Source: Aurifilum marmelostoma
Lineage: Eukaryota > Ascomycota > Sordariomycetes > Diaporthales > Cryphonectriaceae
Reading direction: 5' to 3'
Assembly (NCBI GenBank): GCA_027559495.1
Contig: JAMXSV010000003.1
Coordinates: forward strand, 1,984,001-2,048,000
DNA: 64,000 nt
Each line of letters starts with the position of its first letter. The stretch's first letter is position 1. A model generated the notes under the pieces. The model made no database searches and had not been told where the DNA came from. It saw nothing but the letters and a program-made list of their open reading frames with translations. The position numbers and the translations under genes were made by a program. Shown piece after piece: positions 35,541-48,700 of this stretch.

Positions 35541-37485
35541 TGGAGAGCATTCTTACTATGTACGCTGGGCCGAGCCCGCGACAACGGCCGGGATGCCAGG
35601 ACAAGAAGGGATTGTCAACATGACGCCTTCCGTCCACACGGCCGACACAATTGGCATCCTGTGGTCTGTGTCAGCTTTCATTCTGCCGAGTGGCGGCACC
35701 TGCATGTGACGGACCAGCCTTTGGGGTTACACGTTGTAACTGCGGAATCTCCGACATAAGGATGATGCAGGAAACTAACGAACGTTCTAGACCTCGGGAT
35801 GCAAATGCATGCGGGACAGACACGAAGGATACCGCCACGGTCGAGAACTCAGCTAGAAATGGCCAGTCCGATTACCAAAATTCCGGGGTACTGAGAGGGG
35901 TCTCACCACCTGTCTTATGCAGCAAAAAACTTCGTATTCATCCGCCTAGAATTCGGCTGTCGTAATTGATGTTGATTGGACGATTTTATCTGCGAGATCG
36001 GCCCGCCACACACATCATTTTTTCAAAGTACGTGAATACCTCATACCTTGGATGGGTTCGAGGGTCAATAGCATAGAGACTGTACTACAACACCGTCGGA
36101 GACAGCCTTCGTCCCATATATTCCTAAGAACAAATGAAGGTTTTCCGATGTGTTGTGCTTACTGAGCAGTAATCTAGACTTAGGACAAAGAAGAAGAAGA
36201 AAAGACTTGATGGCAAGCAGACGTCGTCAAGGTGTGTGCCATACCATTATGTGCGTGTGCCAGGATAGGTCGGCCGGATGGCTACAGTTACATTCCGATT
36301 CTTCCCACACATCTTCACCACCAACCCTGCCCGCCCAGGGGTCCAGCTCCCTCCGTGCCCCCTTCACTACTCAAAGGATCTAAGTAACTTAGCTCGGCAA
36401 GTGTAAGTGGCTATGTGCGGACTACTGCAGGCAGACATCCTCACATCACAGGGCTTGGCCCCACGGACATGGTACGACACACGGTAGATGGTGGTCGAGA
36501 CTGCAACGTGTGCCGGATACCTGGTCCTGGTGAAGGTCCAGCCAGGTTCTGAGGAGGGGGAGGGGGCTCCGGCCTTACAAGAGGTGTGGTGGTAATGGTG
36601 GAGGATTAGCTGGGTGGTAGCTCCCGCTGTCACCACGCGTCAGGCTGGTTGACGGAGGATATACTTGCTTGTGTTTGCCCGGAAGGTTTTGATGTCATGA
36701 TCACAACTGGTCGCCGGGCGGGCAATATTGACTACGTAGGTATCTGTTCAACACACGAGAGGCGAAAGTATCGACTTTCTATGTACTGGAAGTGGACGCC
36801 AGGTCACGCGTCATAGGTCATTACCTCATGTTCTCAACAGGGCTCATACTTGACTAGTTCAAACAAACTCTTGCTTGTCTTTTGGTCACTGTTATCATCA
36901 TGCAGTCGTGAGGTTTTTCTACGATGATGGCAGTCGTACTCTTGGATGGACAATCAAGCTTGACAGGGCAAATTATCACGAGATCTTATAGGAGCAAAAA
37001 CTTTTCAAATGAATCACTCCAGTTGTCTTTATTTGTATTAGTGGGAAGATAGCCAGGCTCGGCCCCCAGAGACTTAAGACTGATGTGCATATGCAAGAGC
37101 AGAGATGCTGAATGGTGTGCTGTGTTCGTGTATGTATGGTTGAGTCTCATTGCAGCAAGAAATTGTGGGGATTTTCCCCTCCCTGAAGAATGCAGTCGAT
37201 GGGTACGCAAGCAGAAACGACCACCAGTGCCTACTTACGCAGGATTTAATTAATATTACTATTGTTTTATTTTATTCTTTTTCCCTGCTACGTAGCACAC
37301 CTCCTATAGAGCCAGAAACACCCCGGCACTGTCCATATTTCTCCACTCCTCTGTGGATCGTTTCCTTTTCTCCCCCCGTCCTCCGTCATCAATATCGATT
37401 CGGCTTGAAGTAAGCTCATACACTTGCACATTGTTGTAGAGCAAGAGAAGCACGCATGGAACGTCGTTCATGACCCGCAGGCTCA
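35541..37485. other. 1.9-kb spacer, gcd1 3' region and 3' region of small gene
   Basis: No protein-like open frame longer than about 100 codons. The spacer probably holds the gcd1 3' UTR at its left end and the small gene's 3' UTR at its right end. Nothing else is recognised. Confidence 0.5.
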
Positions 37486-37793
37486 TCCTGCAAAGTTTTC
37501 GTTGCTGATTAGTGCATAAACTCGGCCCGTCGTGTTGATACACTTATGCTGATTGATGATGTTTTGAGGCGAGGGGGGTGCTTACACTGATCATGCGGAT
37601 CGCAGACTCCGCAGATAATACATGTCCCCTCGTGTCTCTGGGTAAACAGTCTCATGCCGCCTCGTCCGGTGTCCCCAGCGAGAGACTCGATGGAGTTCTT
37701 GCAGTCCGTTCCGCTCAGATATGTTGCGCAGCGCTCGACCCATTGCTCGGAGTGCCTGTTGCAGGTATAAGGGCGAACGTGGAGAACACACAT
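37486..37793 (-). CDS. Small cysteine-rich protein, stop codon split by an intron
   Basis: A short gene predicted from ATG 37793 (context ACCATG). Exon 1 (37793-37586) encodes about 69 residues beginning MCVLHVRPYTCNRHSEQW. The cysteine pairs are of the CNRH...ERC...TDC...CIICGVC type, resembling the many small fungal MC-start Cys/His proteins that may bind zinc (inference). The donor GTAAGC at 37585 and the acceptor TTTGCAG at 37488 (with a CACTAAT branch site) make a 98-bp intron that joins T to GA, so the stop codon TGA straddles the junction. An alternative donor two bases earlier would instead add about 60 codons (down to 37304) that look non-coding. Function unknown. Expression evidence would decide whether it is real. 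Confidence 0.5.
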
Positions 37794-40700
37794 GGTAAAG
37801 TAGATGAAGTAGATACTGTCTGTGACAAAACAAGGAGCACTTTGCAGCTTGCTAAAAGATTATTGTGAGGGCAAAGAAAGGTCGATGGTCGGAGGAGATC
37901 CAAGAGGAGATGATTTCTTGCGAAAGAGAGAGAAGGAGATTTAAAACTCTTCTCGGAATACCATATCACCTCGAGTATCTCTTTATGTAGGTTTTTATTT
38001 CACCACGACCACCCACCACAACAATTCTTAATGCTACCCAACCTGCATGCCTCTATGATGTTGGGCCGCCCTGTTGTGGGCATGTCAAGGTTACCTGTGA
38101 CCCTACCTCAAGTATGTGGACACGGGCATGCCAGCAAGCTTCTGCGGAAGCGTAAGCTAGAACCCTCCTTGAGATGACGACACGGAGGGATAACCAATAG
38201 CATGCATGTCAATTCGCGTATGTCATCCGGCCCATGGGGTTCAGTATCGAGATGCAACCCTCGAAAAGGAAAAATGTGACTTGGAGAGCCATGGACACGG
38301 TCTAGATGCTGTGATCTACAATGTTCCTTACCTTTGGATGGTAGCCATACTGCCCAAGATCAATGTCCTTACTTCAAAGCATGTATGTTCTGCAGAAAGC
38401 CGAAAATCTACCACCGTCCATATTTTCTTTTATCACGACATGACTTGAAGGGATGTGTTTGAGAGATGTGAACGACAGATGAAGTAGTGCATTCTATAAG
38501 ATTCAGGGTCTTCATTGAGCGACAGATAAGTAGGTCAAGGAGCATCCATCTCAGTGACCATTTGATAATTAAGGGTCATTAGATATCCTCTATCAGCCAG
38601 GTTTAGGGACAAGGCTCGGAGCTGTCACAGCTACGTACAAGTACTAGGGGTGGGTGGGGACCTAATTCTCATACACACCATCTTCTCGGAAATGCTCGAA
38701 AAGAGAAGACCCAAGAAAGTAAAAGAAAAGCAGTGGACGAAAGCAAAGTCGAACCCAGATCGGAACACTCCCATTTCAGCTCGAGCAAAGCTAGCAAATC
38801 AAGACATTTTCTCCATTCTTTGATCCAGATGACCAGCACCACAATTGTACATACTTCCTCCTGGTTCTTACAACATCCTCGTGAGAACAGCGAGCTGTGA
38901 AGAAGACCACTGACCAACAAAGTAATTCGGCCCCGGAACCTGCGGACGAGACTTCACTTCGGAAACAACAGCCACCCCCCTTCACATCACGGCATCAGAT
39001 CAATGGCGAGCACTCCACTCTGCCCCCCCCCCCTGGGGAGGCTTCGCCTTGGCCCGTGATTCGCTGTGGGACCAGCACGAGTCCAGTCTTACTCCCTTCT
39101 TCTCCAAGCGTCCATCCCATTCTTCAGATTGTGTTCATTCTCTGGATGTGGCTGAGCTCTACATCTCCACATGACCACAGCTGCCCAGTGAGACGTGCAG
39201 CAGTCCCAGAAGATGGAGACCAGCAAGGGAGATGAGAAAGAACAGGCAAGGTTCATCGCAAGGCCCCTCCGAGGAAAAATTTGCGTAGACCTCTTTCGTT
39301 CGGCCTTATTCACGGGAAATTTCCTATACGGGGACCAGACAGGACGAGTGGATCCGCACCTGAAAGCCACGACCGGACAAGATGACCTGGGACTTTTGAT
39401 TTTGGGAACAGGGCAAGTACACGTAACATGCAATACTGTCATGTGTAATGACGCAGTTGTATGGATGCATGTGCTCGCGTTCGTCTGTCATGTTTGCTAA
39501 TATGTCACGGATGACCAATGCAAAGAGAAGAAAAGAAAGGACAGCTCTAGGGAACGATAAGGGGTTGGCCCATCGAAATGACACACGCCTTAAGCGGCGG
39601 TTGTCGCGGCGAGGATGTGTGAGATATGTGGCGGGATGGCGGCTGGCTGGAACCACGGTCCCTGAGCAGAAGGACCGGAGTACAGACTTACCCATGGACG
39701 GGCGTCGAGACGCATTGAGCAAGCCGTCCGGCGCAAGAGGATATTCATGGACCTCTCGACTCGGCCGAGACGAGATTTTCGTCTCTGGGTATGGAGAGAT
39801 TGTGGTTCTTGGTCAAGCCTCTGAAGGTCTTGGGCAAAGTAGGAATGAGAGAATACTTCCATGGTGAAACTGTAGACAGCAATAACCTTGGTCAACAGAC
39901 ATATTGCCAGCATGCCAACAGGGCAGAGGTCAAATTTTGGATGTCCCTGCTAAAAACAATGATAACTTAATATTTCCACTCCTTGACATGTGTGTGGACC
40001 CGGAACGCAATAAGAGGTGCGTGAAAAGCCAAGGTCTCTATGTCCTTACCTTCCCCTTCCCCCTCCCCTTCTTCTTCTTCTTTACTTTTTCCTTTCCTTT
40101 CATCTAGCCTGACAAACGCGTACAGCGACAGCGAGACGGACGCTGCTGCATGGATGAGGATGAGAGCGAATGAGCACATGATCTGCGATGCCCTCATCCA
40201 CAAGCACGTCAAGCAGGGATCGTGCAGCGCTCCTTCCCATCACTGACCGAAGGGGCTGCTGCTAATTGACTGGGTAGCTCCTGCTGTGGGTGTTGTTCTG
40301 GCCACCCACCTTTCCTCTTTTTTTGTTACTAAGTACTGTTCTTATCCACCCTCATGCGGCCCCACTGAGAGGGGGAGCAGCACTCGGCCCAGCCATGCGA
40401 GCCAAAATTTGCCTACTTTGGCGTGACTGTAGGACTCGCAAGCTCACAGCAGGCGGCTCGCATGTCTGCGAGTGGATGCAACAAAGAGCCGCGCGAGGCC
40501 TTTCTCGCTCTCTCCCGACCACGCAGCCACACGAAAAGGAGGCAAAAGACCTGCCTGCCTGGTCAAGCACTTGGAGTCTATTGCGGCCAGCTCAGGATCG
40601 GTGCTTGATCCGGAGTAGGGGAAAAAGAGAGGGACAAGGGAAGACGAAGCGATGGAGACATTCCAGGTGGACAGTCTAGAAACCCAACGACGGCTAGATC

Positions 40701-42349
40701 TACATGTCGCCCCATGCCAGTGGTCGTCCCCTTGGCCCCCCCCCCCTCTCGCCGACGCCAAGCCTATACAGAAAAGGTTTGGTTTTTTAAAGTTCCCATA
40801 GGTTCCTGAGAAGGGCGCAGGGGGAGAACGGCTCGAGAGCCGTAAGGGTCTAACGATCCAGGCGTGCCAGGTCAACCCAGGCAGCCAGGTCCAGCAGAGT
40901 CCCCCCAGGCTTGCACGGCTTGGTGTGGCAGGATACTGGTAAATCTGGAAGAAGGGGCTGGCAACGGCCACCAATGTTGTAAGACATCAAAGCAGTCCAG
41001 TCTTATCCTTTCCCATCTTCGTCTTGGAGCTACACACGGCCAGAAGCCCAGTAAGTGGCTCTGCATTAAGACATTCTTCTGGAGGAGGGGGTAGATTTGC
41101 CTGCCCTTTACAAGATGTCAATTTCGATCGTGAGATCATCACAAGTACTTACCATGGTGGTCTTTCTGTGCGGACTTTTCGCTCAGATGGGCCATCCAAA
41201 GCTCGATCCACTAGGGGAAGAGAAAGGGGCGATGGAAGAGAAAAGAAAAGCGTGAACGGCCTCGAATCTCGCGACCATGGCGGCATGGCGTGCCGGGGTT
41301 TTGGGAGAGGCGCAGTTGTTCTCAATTTTCCCCTGAGACCCACAACCATCTTCCGTATTGCTTTTCTGTTGATAGCTGTATCATGTCAGGCCATATCAAG
41401 CACCTCAGCCTATGTCTCTTTTTTTTCTTCTTCCTTCCTCACCTCTTCCCCTTTCTAGACTTTCCTAGTCAGGGGCGAAATCTGGAGGGGCAGCACCGAG
41501 CTTGTCATTGTGTTCCAGGTGTGAGGGAGTCAGTCTCACTAAGAAAAACACAACCCCACCAGGTGGCTCTTGGTTCCAGAGTACTCTGGCTTCCTTTGGA
41601 TTGTTTCCTCTTTTTTTTCCCCCTTCCTTTTTCCTCTTCTTTCTTTTCCTTCTTCTCTCTAAGGGAAAAAGCAAACTACTGTGTACAGTGCGTTCAAGCG
41701 AGTCGCCGCTTCCCCTAATTCGTTTGCAAGGGGGGCGGGATCTACGCAGCGCTACGTAGTTGCCTCTCTGGCTTGGTCTAGGATCCACACAGCAGACGCC
41801 AGAGTCAGACGATTTCACTGCGCGGCTCGGAAATACTCATTCATGGCTGCTGTGTTGTCTGCCTGTGCACCATCTCGAGCCACACAGTCTTTCCTTCCCA
41901 TCCAGAGTCAGTTGGCCCCCCCTCCTGTACACCATCCCGTGAGTCAAGTTCTGAACGAGGAGCCTGATGACTCGAGCTCCCGGTTCCCCCGTCCAACATA
42001 CTTATACCTCTCCTCACTTCGTGACAGTGACAGAAGAGACAGGGGAGATTTGCTGACCACCACTTGAGGATGATGAATATGATGATGGCAAAAATGGAGA
42101 TCACAGGCAGACACAATACATGCCTTTTGGTTTATCCGACGGTCGAGACGACGATGTTTGGTCAGCTTTCCGGAGCCGACGCACACATATACAGACACAC
42201 ACACATATAGAGAGAGACGATACGTCATTTTCCAAGACCAAATGTTAGTACCCCAGATCTAACCCACCACACCTGTTCCTGGGCGCGCGCTCTCGAACCG
42301 GTGGCTGAGGTCAGGTTACCTTCGGTGACTTGCACCAGCAATCAGTCAG

Positions 42350-42381
<32 letters not shown>
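42350..42381. repeat. (CAG)n microsatellite
   Basis: About ten consecutive CAG triplets in the spacer. They generate artificial poly-Gln, poly-Ser and poly-Cys frames that do not belong to a recognisable gene. Confidence 0.85.
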
Positions 42382-42382
<1 letters not shown>

Positions 42383-43645
42383 CCAGAAGCAACGCCAGCA
42401 GCAGCGGGACAAGGTCAGTTGCGCACTCCGATCAGTCGAGTCGGCCAGTCCGTCCAGCACGCTTGGCCGCTGCGCTGGGTCCAGGGTCGGCAATCTTCTG
42501 TGCCTGGTTGCTTAAGCTTACATTGGCGGGTTGTCAGGGGTGGCTTTCCCGCGAGGCCTGGCATCGAGGTCCTTACCCTGCTTCTTGGACGTGATTGGGC
42601 TTCGGCCTCTGGACAGCAATCAAAAGATGCATAGGCGGGTTCCGCAATCTCAGATCTGCCGGGAGATCCTCGAAGCCAAATCTGTCATGGACCAAGGCGA
42701 GGAGGACAATCCCCACCGGCATCATCCGCGTCCCTCTCCGCTCCAACGACAAGCATTCTGCTTCTTCCTTTCCCGGGGTGCCAGACGAGAGGCTAGAGTA
42801 TCAGGGCGGAGGATCTAGAAGGAAAAGAAGCAGAAACAGTGCAGCTTCCATTTCCCAGTCCCAACTCTCCTGATATATGTTGTAAGTATGCATCTAAAGT
42901 GAATGATCGTCGTGCGCGGGGATCTAGCCCACTAAGCCAGCATATTTTTCTGGTGCACCCGGCCTGTACGTTCGACCACAATGTTGCAGCTTTCACCTTT
43001 ACCTTCCTCTGGATAGTACCTTGCAAGCTTCTTCTGCGCGGCAACGGGCCACTCTGTTCATGCTAGACTTCGACCCATGTCTCGAATTGCTTCTTCTCGA
43101 CAAGGTCAGCCTATACCAATTCTAGCTTCACGAGAGATTTAGCCGGACACCTGAGCGGCCGACCTATGCCAAATAACCCCTTCTTGTATGGTGCCACTGG
43201 TGCTTGACTTAGTGAATTCGACTTTTTCCTTCCTCTTCTATCTTCTACGTCAGATATTCATGAGAGAGGGAAAAACTAATCGTGTCAATGTATGGGATAG
43301 ATCGGGTCCCTCTCTTCTTGGCCCTCGTTGTCCAGAAAGTGCTGTCTCAGATCCGTCGACGTATATGGCTGCAACGGCCCTGACGGACGGAACTAGCTTC
43401 CCCTGCATCATTCCAATTAGGTCCCATCAAGGAAACTCGAACCATGATGGTGTGTGGCTGGCCTTGCTGGCCTCGTTCTTTCTATCCTCTCAGCCTACCT
43501 CGCCTGGATTATGCATGGTCGCCCCGCCCCCCTCCATCATGGCGGCGACCCATCAAACCCCTACAAGAGAAGAGGGAAAAGAGAAAGATTGAAGATGAGA
43601 AATAGAGCATACATACTTTTGCGATAGTGGAGGTCGCGGCATAAC

Positions 43646-43765
43646 ATGGGTGTCTCATTTCGTGGGCTATGCTGGTTCGTTCTTCTTTTCCTCACCTTTC
43701 TCCTCCTCCTCCTCCTCCTCCTCCTCCTCCTCCTCCTTCTTCAAGACCTTCTTCTAACCGGCTGA
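43646..43765 (+). other. Candidate upstream ORF encoding a poly-leucine peptide
   Basis: ATG 43646 opens a 39-codon frame ending TGA at 43765. A (CTC)12 repeat makes it a run of leucines after a hydrophobic start. It lies about 670 bases before the transcription factor start and matters only if the transcript begins upstream of it, which is unknown. Confidence 0.25.
43698..43737. repeat. (CTC)n microsatellite
   Basis: Twelve consecutive CTC triplets in pyrimidine-rich sequence upstream of the C2H2 gene. Confidence 0.9.
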
Positions 43766-44388
43766 ACAGGAGCCCTCGACCAAAAACCTAACATGGGCCC
43801 TGAACTTACCGTCCCATGATGGATGGATGGCTTCTTCCCGTGGGGACTTCCTGTACAACTAAAACATCGCCTTCATGCATGCAATAGGCTGGCGTAGGGA
43901 TGTCTCTCGTCTATCGTAGATCACAAGTGAGTAGAACGGGGCCAACCTCCGACCCTGTCTCGTCCAAAGATTGGCCAGGCCTAAGCAATGCATGATGGGA
44001 GCGCCACCTCTAAGAATCGGGTGACGCTGGTCGGCTCAGGGACCACATTCCAACGAGCCGCGCACTTAAAGGGCTGTTATATTAGGAGGTCTCTGGCTAA
44101 CGGTTCGTAGCCTCAAGAAAATCCGACTCCCTTGGGATCATGAAATTCTTCCTACATCTTTTTTTACTATATCTAGGGAACAAGGTAATCGACATTCCTC
44201 TCGAGAACAAAGCCGGGACTCCCTTTTCTCAACAGCTTTACCAAAGTTCAAACCGCCATTCCTTCTTCACTCGGTCGACACTCACTCATTCATTTTTGGT
44301 TTCCTGAATTCCTTCCTGGCATTCTTCTTCCTCATCTTGGGAGAGCATTCACACACGCAACAACAAAAGCCACTTTTGCACACCCACA

Positions 44389-44416
44389 CATACACACACA
44401 CTCTCTCTCTCTCTCT
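44389..44416. repeat. Short compound CA/CT microsatellite
   Basis: About six CA units followed by eight CT units on the plus strand, ending 19 bases before the transcription factor start codon, therefore within its leader. Confidence 0.8.
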
Positions 44417-44434
44417 CATATACACAAATACAAG

Positions 44435-45773
44435 ATGTCACTGAAGGCCCACACCAGCAACAACAACAACTTCGAATTTGAGGATTGCGCCGAGGATACA
44501 GTCAACATGCTCGACCTCAAGATAGACACAGGGCATAGCAGCATCAACTTCGGCTCTCAGCCTCTCTCGTGCCCATCATCGTGCCCGTCGACAACGGGAA
44601 GCTTTTCATCAGCATCCTCGCTATACGATCCCTTCACACCCACCTCCAGGACCTCCACCCCTCCTCAGCCCATCAACTATGACCCCTCCTCATCCTCCTC
44701 ATGCGATGATGAGTGTATTGTATTCCAGTTCACACCACCTCCCTCGGCCACGTCTACCTACTTCCCTATGGAGCTGAAGCCGACGGTGGCACCCAACATG
44801 CTGACCCACGGCCTGCCCACGACGCCCTCGCGGTGCAACAACTTGTTTGACAACACACTGTCCCTCCAGGGGCCGCTCGAGTTCAGCACACCAACACAAG
44901 ACATGGACGCCTATCATGGGCTCCCTGACACCCTCGGGGCCTCACCCTTCATGATCCCCACGCCTCCACCGCAGTTTGGCGGCCACGGGCACAACTCTAC
45001 CACTCCCAGCTGCGACATGGCCTCCATGTGGGGATCGCACAGCGACGGGAGTCCCATCACCTTCTCGTCGCCGGCCGTGTCCCTAGCGACACCCTCGGCC
45101 CAGCTCGGCAGCTCCTATGGCAACATGAGGAGAAGGGTCGCCATGGACGGTCCGCAGCAGACCTCGGCCATGCTCCAGCAGCACCTCCAGGACACGCCCA
45201 CCAAGATCCGAACGCCCAGACCCAGGTCCATGCAGCAGAGATCGAGCGGCCAGGCCACCCAGAGAACTCACAGGATCACCAAGAACCTGGAGAGGATCCC
45301 GCCTCGCAAGTACAAGTGTGATGAGTGCAATGGCAAGGTCTACTCCAGGGCCGAGCACCTGAAGAGACACAAGAGCGAGTACGTCATCTGTCATTTCATC
45401 ATTCCCAAATGAGCTGCTTTAATAAGATAATGTCAAGGACCAAACACTAACGTTTTTCTATTGGTATAGAGTACATGTGGAGAACCCAACCAAGTGGGTT
45501 TGCGACTTCTGCGTGCCCAAGCCCAAGGTCTTTGGAAGGTGTGACAACTTCCGTGACCATCTCAAGCGACACGTGCAGAAGAGCACGGGCAGCAGGACCA
45601 AGGCCCAGCCCGGCGCCGCTGCCCTGCTAGCCAAGATGCAGAGCGAGATGAAGACCAAGAAGAGACGTGTGCCTGAACAGCAGATTGAAGACCACTCGTC
45701 GTTGGCCTCGACCCCCCAGAAGGATGTCAAGATTGAGCCGATCCGCACCCCGCTCTACTCACCTCTTCCATGA
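44435..45773 (+). CDS. C2H2 zinc-finger transcription factor, two fingers
   Basis: Exons 44435-45389 and 45470-45773 flank an 80-bp intron (GTACGT...GTATAG), giving about 419 aa. The N-terminal 280 residues are Ser/Thr/Pro-rich, with acidic patches such as NFEFEDCAED near the start and TSSP-like stretches, as in activators. Two zinc fingers close to the C-terminus are KYKCDECNGKVYSRAEHLKR with the second histidine pair across the intron (HKSEVH), and WVCDFCVPKPKVFGRCDNF followed by RDHLKRH. A basic segment (KTKKRR) may be a nuclear signal. Two fingers near the C-terminus with very long flanks recall fungal developmental regulators such as BrlA or FlbC, but I cannot assign orthology. Intron retention would end the protein after SEYVICHFIIPK, without the second finger. 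Confidence 0.85.
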
Positions 45774-48700
45774 TCCCAGCCATGTCGGAAGCTAAAGAGG
45801 GAGGGGGAAAATGGTTTCATATCGTTTGTTTGTCTGGTTGTCCACCGTCGAATCACAGACTTTACATGCCTGGGTTACATTTTGAACTGGTCCTTTTTCT
45901 TCTTCTTCTTTTCGGTTCTGCTCGAAACGGCCTCCATAATCAATCATTCACGATGTCTCGGTAGTACTCGTTGAACGAACCCAATTTTTCACGAGGGACC
46001 CAACATGATTCAGCATATCATTATTGTGGCGTTATTACCCCATTCATGTTTTCCCTCTATTTTCTTTCTTCCCTTTTCTCTCAAGGTTTTCAACCCAAGG
46101 CATTCAGAAGCACCTCATACGTGTTTATTAAAAAGTCATTTTTAAGATTTAGTCATGGAATTTGTTTTCTCCAAAAAGGCCTCAATAGTCTGCGTGTCTT
46201 TTTTTTTTCTTCTTCTTTTTTTAATACTTTCATATCTTGGAAGTAGGAGGGCTAACGGTGGTGGGGTTGAGGGAAAAGGAGGGGGGCGGCGGAAAAGTCA
46301 TGATGACAAGACCAGATAAAAAAAAAAAAAAAAAACGCTTTTGCCATCTATAGAACAGCACTGCACTTAAGCGGGCTGGCATAGATACAGAACACTGTAG
46401 ATGTACTATTAGCAGGCCTCACAGCAGGCACAATCAAATATCACTTATTGTTAAACGATCGACTAGTATTTCAAAGAGAGCTCACCACTCGGACATGAAT
46501 TTCGTTGCGCCCGACTTTGTCATATCCTTCCGAGGTTGTCCTCTCCCATCCATCCTGCCCGCGAAGAGGCAGCGTCTCCAGGTGCAGCAGGCATTTCGCC
46601 TAGTTTCTCAAGGGCCATGGTGGGTCACCACCTCCCTTCCTCTTTTCTCTTGCCCCATTCATTCCCTCCCCAGCTCACCCTCGAAGAAGAAGGAAGGAGG
46701 GGTCAACGTCGTCACGCAAGACAAGAAGTCACCAGTTTTCTTTTGCCCCTTCTCGGCCAGCATTCCTCCAGCACGGCCCGGCACAGCCCAGATAACGACT
46801 CTCCCGGCGACATTGGAGGGGGTTGTGCTGCAGGTACATGCAGGTACATGATAGCGTCTCTCTCCGCAGTGTCTCGAAAAAAAAAATTCACCCTACCACC
46901 CCAATCGCCGAGACAGAAAAGCAAGCCAGTCCGCTTTTTGCTTTGCCCTCTGCCTGGGGAGCGGCGCAGCCTCTCTTATTCCCCTTCCTCTCCTTCTTCC
47001 TCTCTCTTCTCTGTCTTTCCGGGTAGACCCATGCCTCCGCCCCCTTTCTCGCTCTTCGCTCCTTCCGACTTTCTCGTATCTTCTTCATACTTCCATTGCG
47101 CCCTCACCCCTCTTGTTCCTTCCATTGAGGTCTGGGCAGAGAATCTGGTAGGCATGCCCTGCAGTCCCTTCCCCATGCAAGCCACATCGTCGTACAACGG
47201 ACAATTGACAAGACTAAATCGCCTGACAGCGGAGCAAATGCTCAAATAGTGTCAACCTGCCGAGACTTGGCAGGGACCCTCCCACCCCTTCCGCCCTCCT
47301 TGCTCCTCCCAAAACGGCTCGGTTGTCACCTCTGGGTTGTTTTTCAGATGACACAATCGTCGAGACTATTCGACATCGTCGATTGATCCACATTTTAGTA
47401 CGTCTGAAAGAGGATACCCGGTGAGGTCTCCAGACCTTGGGTGTGGGAGTGAGTAGGTAGAAGATGACCTTTTCAAGCCGTGCTTGACTCTCTTCTTGTC
47501 CCCTCCTCCTCCTTCTGCCCCCAATCCGAACACACATCCACACACTAAGGGGGTGCAACGGCACGGCAGCTTCAGCCGGCTCAAACCTAACCCTCTTTCT
47601 CTCACAATCTCTCTTAATTAGTACATCTTTCACCTGTCGATGGTTGCCGCCGGCAAGAAGCTTCCCCCCCCTTTCCCAATCCTTTTTTTTCTTCTTCGTC
47701 TTTCTCTCCTTTGGATCTTCGCGTCTTGCATTATTCAAGGGATCGCCAGACACGGGTGCAGATTCTGGAATGCAAGGTGCGTGTCCTGACTCTCTTTCCT
47801 CGTCGTCTTGTCTTGCCACTCTCGTCATCTTGCTCCTGGTTTCCCATTTTATTTCCACTTTGACCCCCCCCTTGCCCTTTTTAAGACCAGAATGACTTCC
47901 ATCTGAACCCTGTTGGGGTCGGAGCCGAGGCCTCGCAGTAGATATTTCCGGCCGAGATACATGTTCCGATATTAGGGTGCTGGCTACAGACGGACTGCTG
48001 TGCGAGTCTGTTTGTGAGGAGGCTTAGGTCTGGTTCGTAGACCAGTGGCATCACACAACAAGGCATCTCGCAAACATTTACGACCTCTTTTTCTCTTCTC
48101 TTTCATCGCTCCAACCCCACTCCGTATACGGGCCGCTATGGCCTCATGTATCTGAAGTCTAGATGAATGACAAAAATATAAGAAAAATAGAATTAAGCGA
48201 CATGCCGCTTTTTCTTTTAAAATAAAAAATAAAAAAAAAGGAAACAAAATAGAATCTCTTTTCGTCATGCAAAGCAGATACCGCTTTAGTACCACACATA
48301 GACAAGATCTCAGAGAAGGTGGGGTGGGGTTCATCCCCGGTTCACAGCGGCTCGGAAACCCCGCAGGTCGGCGACTGCATGTGTTCCTGGAGGCGACAGG
48401 TCACATTGGTAGCCTCTCCATCTGTCTCTTTTTCCATCGGAACACCCGATCAGACTCATGGAAGTTCAGATCGAGGGGGGTAATTGAAGAAAAACGGAGA
48501 AAAAGAAAGAGAGTAGGATCATCATTGAACTTCATTCTGCTGAGTTTATCATACCCGCGGCCTTACGAACTTGATTATATCCGCCACAGGGGCAAGAGAC
48601 ATGTATGTGCAGTCTGCAAGGAAAAATCGATTTCTGGCCAAGGCATTTTCCTGATCTTTCGTCTTAGGGACACAGGGTAGTACGATTGACCCACCATGGC

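Larger units (their letters stand above)
37794..44434. promoter_or_regulatory. 6.6-kb non-coding region upstream of the C2H2 regulator
   Basis: The longest gene-free stretch of the window. Open frames are short or low complexity (for instance the 176-codon minus-strand frame at 40444-40974 has no family features). It contains CAG repeats (42350-42381), CTC repeats (43698-43737) and a CA/CT tract just before the start of the transcription factor gene. Its right part is probably promoter and 5' leader of that gene; the left part is the promoter of the small gene at 37.5 kb. Confidence 0.5.

Noticed and set aside
40444..40974. 176-codon minus-strand frame
   Set aside because: No family features, no splice context and no related frame nearby; probably chance.
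42301..42594. Poly-Ser/poly-Gln frames over the CAG repeat as a gene
   Set aside because: Frames exist in all three phases only because of the triplet repeat; the flanking sequence has no protein-like features.
46536..47858. Two overlapping frames of 237 (plus) and 214 (minus) codons
   Set aside because: Both come from a pyrimidine-rich stretch that has few stops; the translations are low complexity with no conserved motifs.
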